6,753 nucleotides of DNA. Source: Pseudomonadota bacterium (GTDB taxonomy: Bacteria; Pseudomonadota; Gammaproteobacteria; Steroidobacterales; Steroidobacteraceae). Shown in pieces: positions 1-5,650 of this stretch. The stretch lies in assembly GCA_021805275.1 (NCBI GenBank), contig JAJZFQ010000067.1:1-6753 (forward strand), given 5' to 3'. Numbering within the stretch: position 1 is the stretch's first letter; every line of letters starts with the position of its first letter. The position numbers and the translations under genes were made by a program. The notes below the pieces were generated by a model that was given only the letters and a program-made list of their open reading frames with translations, was not told the DNA's origin and did not search any database.

Positions 1-377
1 AAGCAGCGCCGCGGCCCGCCCGGTGAACTGTGCCGAGAGCTCACGGCCTTCGACACGCCGGGACTTGCTTCAATTGAGCGCCCCGTTCTTCTGTATTTCG
101 CCCAAGATCGGGTGCTGCGGACGAAGTACAGCGCGCTGCATATTGGGCTGCTGATAGAGTCCCTGTGGGCATCAGAGTGGTTCCAGGCGCCGGTGACTAT
201 TTCCTTCTGTCACCATGCTTTTCCCAACTCACCAGGGAGGCGCTCGATATTTGCAAAGACCCGCTTGCCGTCAACCGCGCCGCGGTGCACCGGCAGATCA
301 ATTCCGATGCGCTAGAATTCTCAAGACTTTCTGTGTCCACGATGCGTCCATTGTTCTGGTGGTGGGGGTGGCGGTAG
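1..377 (+). pseudogene. Decayed C-terminal part of an alpha/beta hydrolase (dienelactone hydrolase-like)
   Basis: Two reading frames each carry part of one protein. Frame 1 (from base 1 to about 105) reads GLASIERPVLLYFAQD, which resembles the strand and turn before the catalytic Asp region of dienelactone-hydrolase-like enzymes. Frame 3 (from about 111) continues with ADEVQRAAYW and then VVPGAGDYFLLSPC, ending with ICKDPLAVNRAAVHRQIN near 310. The family usually has PGAGH at the glycine-rich turn, where H is the catalytic histidine. Here it reads PGAGD, so that residue also appears lost. One frameshift near 105-113 joins the two halves. Likeness to the family fades after about 320, and the frame-3 stop is at 375-377. 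The 5' part lies outside the window. The gene is almost certainly dead. The family call rests on recognition by eye and could be wrong in detail. Confidence 0.5.
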
Positions 378-394
378 ACGGCGCTGGGATCCCC

Positions 395-470
395 CCGGAT
401 CACGCGTCACCAAAGACGCGGATTTCCGGACGGAGTCACTTACTCCTACCACGCGAGATCGCGGATCTCG
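395..470. repeat. Three consecutive hairpins beside the truncated transposase
   Basis: Three inverted repeats follow each other closely. The first spans 395-429: CGCGTC (403-408) pairs with GACGCG (415-420) around ACCAAA, and ATC/GAT and CCGG/CCGG extend the stem with small bulges. The second is GGAGT (432-436) with ACTCC (442-446). The third is CGAGATC (454-460) with GATCTCG (464-470) around GCG. None is followed by a T run, so they do not look like intrinsic terminators. They lie on the 3' side of the minus-strand IS110-type transposase. The rest of 325-490 holds no gene I can recognise. Confidence 0.5.
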
Positions 471-1098
471 AGGTCGCCGAGGAAGCGGGCGCGCGGATCT
501 GTCGGTCGTACGCAGCCACTCGCACATCGAGCTCGTGAAACTGCTCGAGTAATCCGGCGAGTACCTCACGGGCGAGTACCGGCAAGCCGTTCTCCGCATC
601 TTCGAGGATGCCCGGCAGCTCGCGCCGTAGCCGTGCCACTCCCTTTGTCACCACCAGCTCGAACTCCCCAAGAAACCCGCGGATCTGGTTCACCTGCGCG
701 GTGCGGTTCGCCACCACCAGCGTTCGGGCCCGATGCACCATCAGCACCGACTGCTGCTCCTCGCTCTTGATCGCCACGAAATGCATGTTCGGCCGGCCCA
801 CCGCTTCACAAATCGCCTCCGCATCGTTCGCGTCGTTCTTGCCGCGCTTACGGTACGGAATCACGAACTGCGTCGCCATCAGCTTCACCGTATGCCCGAG
901 CTGGGTCAGTTCACGACCCCAGTAGTGGGCGCTGCTACACGCCTCGATCCCGATCAGGCACGGCGGTAGCTGCGCGAAAAACTCCAGCATCTTCGCTCGC
1001 GCCAGCTGCTTGCGCGCCCGTACCTTGCCATGCTCATCCACACCGTGCACCTGGAACACCTGTTTGGCGATATCCAGTCCGACTCGTGTAATCTTCAT
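436..1098 (-). pseudogene. IS110/IS1111-family transposase, DEDD N-terminal half only
   Basis: IS110-family transposases are DEDD recombinases guided by an element-encoded bridge RNA. The start MKITRVGLDIAKQVFQVHG is typical of the family. The catalytic tetrad is visible: D9 in GLDIAK, E52 in IGIEAC, and D89 and D92 in KNDANDAEA. The helical linker, with VHRARTLVVANRTAQVNQ and then AAYDRQIRA up to about residue 203, also fits. After that (below about base 490) the reading becomes low-complexity and stops at residue 220. Full-length members have roughly 320-400 residues, with a C-terminal domain carrying a conserved serine, and that domain is absent. The ATG at 1096-1098 has a good Shine-Dalgarno sequence (AAGGGGAG on the minus strand) about 5 bases upstream, so the start is secure. 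The protein should be unable to transpose. Confidence 0.85.
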
Positions 1099-1101
1099 CT
1101 C

Positions 1102-1178
1102 GACTCCCCTTGCTCTGTGATTGAACGAACGACAGTCTTCAATCTGGCATAACTGATGCAGTAAGAGCAGGGGGAGTC
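1102..1178. repeat. 14-bp inverted repeat around the transposase leader
   Basis: GACTCCCCTTGCTC at 1102-1115 and GAGCAGGGGGAGTC at 1165-1178 are inverted copies matching at 13 of 14 positions, 49 bases apart. On the transposase strand the outer copy sits at the element's left end. The inner copy contains the GGGGAG ribosome binding site just before the ATG at 1098. A transcript entering from outside the element would carry both arms and could hide the binding site. A transcript starting between them would not. The outer copy is probably also the IS1111-type subterminal repeat recognised in transposition. Confidence 0.7.
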
Positions 1179-1183
1179 CATGT

Positions 1184-1194
1184 CATTACTTCGC
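1184..1194 (+). other. Probable intron-binding sites IBS2 and IBS1 (5' exon of the group II intron)
   Basis: The bases immediately before the intron start read CATTA (1184-1188) and CTTCGC (1189-1194). Their exact complements occur inside the intron in the expected order: TAATG at 1390-1394 (candidate EBS2) and GCGAAG at 1412-1417 (candidate EBS1). This matches how group II introns recognise the 5' exon. Matches of five and six bases can arise by chance, so it is supporting evidence rather than proof. Confidence 0.5.
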
Positions 1195-2265
1195 GTGCGC
1201 CGTGAAAACGTGCGCTCTCTCAGTGGGAGATAGACCCACCCGGCAACTGCCTCTCCAGCCGGTAGCAATCGGAGTGGTCGTGGAGGTAACGAAGCGATCA
1301 GAGCCTTCGATGTAGAGGGCCACCTTGGGTGGCTTGGCGAACACGCGGGCTGCAACGAGCAGTGAACGTTGAGCAGGCCCCGAAAAGGGTAATGCGGAGG
1401 CCGACCCGGTCGCGAAGCTGGGGAAGGCTGACACATCAGGGGTGCGAGTGGTAAAGGCAACCTGATGCTCCGCCGGGGTACTGACGGCGGCACGCGTGGA
1501 TAGAGAGAGTGATGCGACACGGGAAGTCCTCACAGGTGGGTGGCAAGCACCCAACCAAGAGGCCCGCGAGGGTCAGACCGGACCGGTGAGGATGGCGGAC
1601 CGGAACGTGTCAATGAGTTTGAGGTGCGACGAGAGTCGCTAAGGAGGTACTTTCTTTAGTGACGCAAAGCCACGACGATGATCGTCGGCCCGCCTGCTGC
1701 GAACGGAGGTGGAGCCGACCTGATGTTCAGTCATCAGCGGCCTACGGGCTATGACGGGCATCCGCAAGGAGCCGTCTAAAGCGCCCCGACACTGTACCCC
1801 TGCGCAAGCGGCGGCATCGATCCGCGAGGACGATTCCGGAATCTGCCAGCCACAGGCGGATGAGGGGTCAGGCCCGGTGGTCGGGTGAGCCCAGGTGAAC
1901 TGTCGCAACTACCGTAACATTGAACAGGCGAAAATGGCTGTATGCGCCTGAGACAAAAAGGCACGCGGTCGGATATCTCGCTTTCAAACCGGGACACGCT
2001 GACACAGCACCGCCGGTAGATAGGCAGCACCCACCCCACCGTGTCATCGCCGTGGAACTCGGTAAACCCGTTGTCTTCCCGCACGGATGGGTCGGTCGGA
2101 TAAGCGAGCTGCAAAGCGTGTGAATAGGCAGCGGGTAAAGGATCACGGAGCAAGCGAATGCCGGGCAGTAATCGACCGGATAGGAGACAACGGTGGACGC
2201 GAATGGCAATATCGCCATCACTCGCGACGGGGACCTGCAGATGGGCGAAGCGCGAGTCAATCTCA
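1195..2265 (+). mobile_element. 5' fragment of a bacterial group II intron (ribozyme part, no reverse transcriptase)
   Basis: The sequence opens with GTGCGCC, fitting the GUGYG 5' splice-site consensus, and is densely self-complementary with no plausible reading frame on the plus strand. Examples are GCGAC/GTCGC closed by a GAGA (GNRA) tetraloop at 1626-1639, CGACGA/TCGTCG at 1673-1687, CAGGCG/CGCCTG at 1925-1950, and long-range CCGTG (2050-2054) with CACGG (2144-2148). GNRA loops typically make tertiary contacts in these ribozymes. Candidate EBS2 and EBS1 at 1390-1417 match the upstream bases. No reverse transcriptase/maturase frame and no domain V-like hairpin with its AGC...GTT pattern is visible, so the 3' part is missing and the fragment should not splice or move. 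I also recall short spurious proteins from the opposite strand of such introns that resemble those readable here. The 3' limit, placed near 2260-2270 where coding-like sequence starts, is approximate. Confidence 0.7.
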
Positions 2266-2535
2266 GAGCTTGAAGAGAATTCCGGCATCCTCGCCGGGGC
2301 CATATTTGTCGTCCTGAGCAATCTACTTCAACATTTCAAGCAGGGCCTTAAAATATCTCAAGGTCACACCGAAGCCTCAACTCCAACTCAACCGTCACTC
2401 GATGCGGTAATCGCGGCCACCGCAGCGAATTTCAGACACTATGACGAGTGGGCAGGCTCGGCGGACATCACCGAAACATTACATCGAAAGCTATTCGACT
2501 ACGCCAGGGCGGCGGCTCGCTACGAAGAGCTGTAG
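2266..2535 (+). pseudogene. C-terminal fragment of an unknown protein
   Basis: One frame stays open from inside the intron fragment to a TAG at 2533-2535. From about 2266 its composition turns protein-like: a hydrophobic stretch ILAGAIFVVLSNLL, a polar linker, then IAATAANFRHYDEWA and an alanine-rich helix ending YARAAARYEEL. GC content is lower than in the regulator and protease genes downstream, hinting at another origin. No start codon with a ribosome binding site precedes it, and the part before 2266 is intron sequence. It therefore looks like the tail of a gene whose front was lost when the intron fragment was joined to it. I do not recognise the family. Confidence 0.35.
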
Positions 2536-3136
2536 TTTTTGCGTTTCCCCGTGGTGGATTGCGCGGCCCATGATAGCAAGACGGCAGCTCATCTGGACGG
2601 CGAGAACATCGGCATGCGTCGGCCAGTCTGCGTCTGGCGGGTGAGGCTGCCGCTGGCGACACTTTGCTGCACGTACTCACGCAGGCGTGCTGATGACGAG
2701 GAACCGACTTTCGCCCTCGAGACGCCGCGAAGACATCCGAGTCCGGTGGCCAAACATCTTGTGGCCCAGCGCAGATCAGGGAAGACGCGGACTGGCCGAC
2801 GCATACAAACGGCTGTCGTGTTGCCGCCGCGAGGCCGTTGATCAGCCGGCGAGTTTTGCGCTTGACTGCGCCATGGGCGCCGCGCCGATTGACCCGACTG
2901 ATCAAACCCGCAAGACCTGCAATGGCGCTCTGCGAGCTCTCGAGAGTTGACCGATGTGGCAGCTCGAGCCCCGGATTCGCGGGACGTCGATGACTCCGGC
3001 ACCCGCGAAGTTGTCGCGCAACGTTATGCGCCATGGCTCTCGTGCGTTTCCCAGGCGAGCTTCTGAGCGATTCCGGTATGCTCGACGCTTGACGATTGGT
3101 CACATACGCGTCGCAGGGTCCGTCGATCGAGTCTCC
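2536..3136. other. Gene-poor stretch between the unknown fragment and the AraC-type gene
   Basis: I see no convincing gene in these 600 bases. Frames are open on both strands, but none has a family motif, a ribosome binding site or a consistent protein-like composition. The longest minus-strand frame mostly mirrors the regulator gene. The stretch holds a 22-bp imperfect inverted repeat (2614-2635 and 2783-2804) and presumably the promoter of the regulator operon. TTGACG at 3089-3094 resembles a -35 box, but no well-spaced -10 box follows it, so I do not call a promoter. Confidence 0.4.
2614..2804. repeat. 22-bp imperfect inverted repeat enclosing 147 bp
   Basis: The arm at 2614-2635 (ATGCGTCGGCCAGTCTGCGT then CT) is the inverse of the arm at 2783-2804 (AGACGCGGACTGGCCGACGC then AT). 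They differ at one position of 22. The enclosed 147 bases have no gene I can identify. The arms could be ends of a small non-autonomous element, or the remains of an inverted duplication. No obvious target-site duplication flanks them. Confidence 0.65.
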
Positions 3137-3844
3137 ATGAGCAGCTATTCTCCCATTCGCACGGGTCGCCAGATCTGGCAGTCGGGACAGCGAATCGAGC
3201 GCCATCGACACGATCGCGCATATTCGGCCGTGGTCCTGTCGGGCGGCTACGAAGAATACGGCAACCGTGGCTGCTTTCGCGCAGCTGCGGGCGACGTGCT
3301 GTTGCACGGCGCGTTCGACGCGCATCTCAATCGCTTCCCGCGCAGTGGCGCGGTCATCCTCAATCTGCTCGACCCGGCGCCGCTGCCGGCCGTCGCGATG
3401 GGCCGCATCGCCGATCCCGATGCGGTCGCTCGGGCGGCTGAACGCGACCCTCACGCGGCGCTTACGCTGCTTCGGGAGCAGCTGCAACCGCTCGAGCCGG
3501 CACCGGCCGATTGGACCGAGGCGCTGGCGCGGCATTTGCTTACTGACCCGCAATGCTGCCTGGGTCGCTGGGCACGAGAGCATGGATTGCGCCCGGAGAC
3601 CGTGGCACGCGGCTTTCGCCGAGTGTTCGGGGTCACTCCGGCGCTGTTCCGCGCCGAAGGGCGTGCGCATCGCGCCTTCGGGATGATCGTCGATACCGAG
3701 GCGCCGCTCGCGGGCGTCGCCGCGAGCACGGGTTTCGCCGATCAGGCGCACATGACCCGCGCCATTCGGGCTCTGACCGGCTTCCCGCCCGGCGCCTGGC
3801 GCACGTCAAATCCGTTCAAGACGGCGGGTGCGCGCGCTGGCTAG
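3137..3844 (+). CDS. AraC-family transcriptional regulator
   Basis: The predicted cytoplasmic DNA-binding regulator has 235 residues from the ATG at 3137. The N-terminal part (residues about 15-80) looks like a small cupin-type sensor: RHRHDRAYSAVVLSGGYEEYG and then AAGDVLLHGAFDAH, a pattern of His and Gly residues seen in AraC ligand-binding domains. The C-terminal part (about 125-225) has two helix-turn-helix units: CLGRWAREHGLRPETVARGF (141-160), and LAGVAASTGFADQAHMTRAI (191-210) followed by LTGFPPGAWR. GFADQAHMTR is a hallmark of the second AraC helix-turn-helix. The frame stays open upstream to 2954, but residues before 3137 are not protein-like, so this start is preferred although its ribosome binding site is weak. 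The stop codon touches the ATG of the protease gene, suggesting one operon. The sensed ligand is unknown. The length is short of the usual 250-300 residues but complete for a cupin-plus-HTH protein. Confidence 0.88.
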   Translation: MSSYSPIRTGRQIWQSGQRIERHRHDRAYSAVVLSGGYEEYGNRGCFRAAAGDVLLHGAFDAHLNRFPRSGAVILNLLDPAPLPAVAMGRIADPDAVARAAERDPHAALTLLREQLQPLEPAPADWTEALARHLLTDPQCCLGRWAREHGLRPETVARGFRRVFGVTPALFRAEGRAHRAFGMIVDTEAPLAGVAASTGFADQAHMTRAIRALTGFPPGAWRTSNPFKTAGARAG

Positions 3845-4615
3845 ATGCCGGCCATGAATGTCGCCGAGACGGCCGCAGAGCCGCGCTTCCGCCTCAAAAT
3901 CGTTCCCCTCCTAGTGGCCGGCGCGCTGGGCTTTGCGGTGCCGCTCGCGGGCGGGTGGCTCGCGTACTTCTGCCACCGGCTGTTCCATACGGCATCCCCG
4001 ACAGGTCCGGAGATCTGGTGGCTGTATATGCAGCATGCGGGCCAGTTCGTGGTCGCGCTCGCCGTCATCGCGATCCTCAAGTATCGCTTCATCCCGGCGG
4101 ACTACGGGCTGCACATGCCGCGCGGCAAGACCTACGTCTGGTCCGCGATCCTCTGGGGTATCTTCTTCGGCGTGCTGATGACCGTGGTCGACTACGCGCC
4201 GCAGCTGATTGCGCACACCGTTCCGAATCTCGGGTATCCACTGACGCGCAGCAACGTCTGGGGCTGGACTCTCTTCGAGGGCATCTATGTCGGGCCGACG
4301 GAGGAGATTCCATTCCGAGCGCTGATCGTCACTTATCTCGCGGCCACCATGCCCGGAAAGCTGCGGGTCGGGCGCTTTTCCATGAATTGGGCCGGGATCA
4401 TCGCCGCAGTGATCTTCTCACTGCTGCACGCGAACAGCTTCGAGACTCAGCGCTGGCCTCAAGCGCTGGGCCAGCAGTTCTATGCTTTCGCACTCGGGGT
4501 CCTGTACGCATACTGGCTCGAAAAATCGAGAAGCATCGTCGCCTCCGTCGTGGGTCACAATGTGAGCGACGTGGTCGAGCAACTGATCGTGTTCGCCTGG
4601 TGCGGTGCACTGTGA
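3845..4615 (+). CDS. CPBP (CAAX/Abi) family intramembrane glutamic protease
   Basis: This is a 256-residue integral membrane protein with several hydrophobic segments (about 18-42, 63-80, 98-115, 184-195, 211-225 and 231-250). It carries the CPBP signature: EEIPFR (E153, E154, R158), FSLLH (F191, H195) and HNVSD (H238, D242), the glutamate, histidine and asparagine/aspartate motifs that form the active site. Relatives cleave proteins inside the membrane, processing CAAX-type substrates, acting in bacteriocin immunity or maturation, or affecting stress and phage responses. Which of these applies here cannot be told from sequence. The ATG directly follows the TAG of the AraC-type gene and lacks a strong ribosome binding site, fitting translational coupling. 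An alternative ATG lies three codons in (3854). All motifs are intact and no frameshift is seen. Confidence 0.9.
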   Translation: MPAMNVAETAAEPRFRLKIVPLLVAGALGFAVPLAGGWLAYFCHRLFHTASPTGPEIWWLYMQHAGQFVVALAVIAILKYRFIPADYGLHMPRGKTYVWSAILWGIFFGVLMTVVDYAPQLIAHTVPNLGYPLTRSNVWGWTLFEGIYVGPTEEIPFRALIVTYLAATMPGKLRVGRFSMNWAGIIAAVIFSLLHANSFETQRWPQALGQQFYAFALGVLYAYWLEKSRSIVASVVGHNVSDVVEQLIVFAWCGAL

Positions 4616-4659
4616 CGCCTCGGCAGATGGCTCGGACGCGATCTCTGAACCCCGTGGCG

Positions 4660-4857
4660 TGAGATAGCCCCGAGAAGCTGGACATCTGGATAGGTGGATT
4701 GCTCTGCCCTGGAAGGCGAAGATATCGCCTGGAACCTGGAGCAGAAATGACCCGCAGATCTCGACGTAACCACTCACCGGCCTTCAAGGCGAAGGTGGCC
4801 CTGCCCGCTCTCAAAGGTGAGGCGACGCTCGCCGAGCTGGCCGAGCGCTTCGACGTG
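4660..4857 (+). mobile_element. Left-end remnant of an IS3-family insertion sequence
   Basis: The sequence from TGAGATAGCCCCGAGAAGCT (starting at 4660) resembles the terminal inverted repeat of IS3-family elements, which begin with TG and have a short leader before orfA. The leader holds a hairpin, AGGCGA (4714-4719) with TCGCCT (4725-4730). The orfA start follows at 4747. The element stops abruptly at about 4857, where tRNA sequence begins, so most of orfA, all of orfB and the right end are absent. It cannot move by itself. Confidence 0.65.
4747..4857 (+). pseudogene. IS3-family orfA (transposase helix-turn-helix subunit), first 37 codons
   Basis: The start MTRRSRRNHSPAFKAKVAL and the following GEATLAELAERFDV match the N-terminal helix-turn-helix of IS3-family OrfA, which binds the element ends and normally continues with about 50 more residues into a leucine zipper. 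GGAG at 4737-4740, six bases before the ATG, supports the start. After FDV the family normally continues with a proline- and tryptophan-containing turn, but here the frame runs into tRNA sequence and ends at a TAG at 4987-4989. Any product would be a nonfunctional fusion. Confidence 0.75.
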
Positions 4858-4900
4858 TACACGGCGAATGTCGGGGGTTCGAGCCCCTCAGCACCCACCA
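4858..4900 (+). tRNA. 3' part of tRNA-Val(TAC), 5' half missing; probable attachment-site copy
   Basis: The 43 bases correspond to tRNA positions 34-76. They hold the anticodon TAC, the 3' anticodon strand GGCGA, variable bases ATGTC, the T stem and loop GGGGG-TTCGAGC-CCCTC, the 3' acceptor strand AGCACCC, a discriminator A and an encoded CCA. The implied 5' acceptor strand GGGTGCT and anticodon strand TCGCC fit tRNA-Val(UAC), but they are replaced here by IS3 sequence. Tyrosine recombinases of genomic islands use exactly such tRNA 3' ends as attachment sites, and a recombinase remnant follows nearby. The fragment cannot make a tRNA. Confidence 0.85.
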
Positions 4901-5010
4901 ATAGACCATTCCATGCGCTCCCGCTTTGTGCAGATATCTACAATAATCAAGCACTTGTCTCAGAATTGAAGAAGCTCGGACACTGTTAGACCTTGCGAGA
5001 GTGTGCCGAG

Positions 5011-5028
5011 TGGGGGCATACGTGGGGG
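5011..5028 (+). repeat. Tandem TGGGGG boxes before the recombinase
   Basis: TGGGGG occurs at 5011-5016 and again at 5023-5028, with CATACG between them, so the repeat unit is 12 bases. They lie about 110 bases after the tRNA end and just before the recombinase sequence, where integrative elements often carry short repeats bound by the integrase or its accessory factor. The rest of 4901-5035 holds no gene I can see. The role as integrase arm sites is an inference. Confidence 0.35.
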
Positions 5029-5035
5029 TAGTTAG

Positions 5036-5605
5036 GGCATCCGCCCGAGCACTTGCTACTGCCTGCACATTCTGCCGCTGGTATTCACCCGTCCCGGCGA
5101 GCTGCGCAATGCCACATGGGCCGAGTTTGACTTGGCCAGCCTCAAGCCGCTGTGGCGCATCCCCGGCGAGCGCATGAAGATGCGGCGCAAGAATCCGGGC
5201 GAGCATCTGGTGCCGCTGTCGACCCAAGCGGCGGCACTGCTGCGCGAGCTGCGCACGATCACCGGCACCCACCCGCACGGCCTGTTGTTTCCGGGGCTGG
5301 TGGTCGGCAAGCCGATATCCGATGCGACCCTGGGCCAAGCTCTGCGCCGGTTGGGATACGGTCCTGATCGGATCGTGCCGCATGGATTCCGGGCGATGGC
5401 GAGCACCGCGCTAAACGAGCAAGGCCACGCGCCGGACCTGATTGAGTTGCAGTTGGCGCACCGTGACTCAAGCGTGCGGGCGATCTACAATCGTTCGACC
5501 CGCCTGCCGGAGCGGCGCACGATGATGCAGAGCTGGTCTGACTATCTCGATGCGCTGCGCACCGGCGCGAATGTGGTGCTGTTTCGTCGGCCTGGCGGCG
5601 CATAG
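5036..5605 (+). pseudogene. Tyrosine recombinase (P4-like island integrase), C-terminal catalytic domain only
   Basis: The open frame follows a TAG at 5033-5035 and clear likeness starts near 5063 with LHILPLVFTRPGELRNATW. Counting from base 5036, the catalytic set of the family is complete: R19 in TRPGEL, K48 in ERMKM, H116 and R119 in PHGFR, H142 in LAHRD and the nucleophile Y151 in AIYNRS. The end, SDYLDALRTGANVV, is also typical. P4-type integrases have about 400 residues, and the N-terminal arm-binding and core-binding domains (roughly 200 residues) are missing. Only the first few dozen bases after 5033 are left where they should be. Without them the protein should not bind its attachment site. 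No good start codon lies before ATG 5132, which would already exclude the first catalytic Arg. Position beside a tRNA 3' end fits an island integrase. Confidence 0.85.
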
Positions 5606-5650
5606 GCTTCGGACTGGGCACCATCGCGGGCAACATCCGCAATCATTTCG

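Larger units (their letters stand above)
436..1185 (-). mobile_element. Truncated IS110/IS1111-family insertion sequence
   Basis: The element consists of the transposase start, about 85 bases upstream of it, and no recognisable right end. The left border is set near 1185 because IS1111-group elements keep a few bases outside a subterminal inverted repeat, and such a repeat lies at 1165-1178. The opposite border cannot be placed. Likeness to the transposase stops at about 490, and no clear second subterminal repeat is present between 320 and 440. IS110-family elements make no target duplication, so flanking repeats cannot help. The fragment should be immobile on its own. Confidence 0.65.

Noticed and set aside
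324..337. GACTTTCTGTGTCC as the missing right-end repeat of the IS110-type element
   Set aside because: It matches the expected repeat at only 8 of 14 positions, which is not above chance.
608..925. A 105-codon plus-strand frame across the transposase
   Set aside because: It is the opposite-strand shadow of the recognisable IS110-type transposase.
1776..2321. Several minus-strand frames across the intron fragment, up to 181 codons
   Set aside because: They lie over structured RNA sequence. Such frames recur as spurious proteins opposite group II introns and have no domain.
2468..3751. A 427-codon open frame on the minus strand
   Set aside because: More than half of it is the mirror of the AraC-type gene in GC-rich DNA. 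It is rich in Arg, Ser and Pro, has no recognisable motif and no good start.
3553..4662. A 369-codon plus-strand frame overlapping the regulator and the protease
   Set aside because: It is an out-of-frame reading of both real genes, very rich in Arg and Gly, without domains.
4398..4901. Minus-strand protein beginning MVGAEGLEPPTF
   Set aside because: This well-known false start comes from reading the reverse of a tRNA 3' end. The remainder mirrors IS3 and protease sequence.
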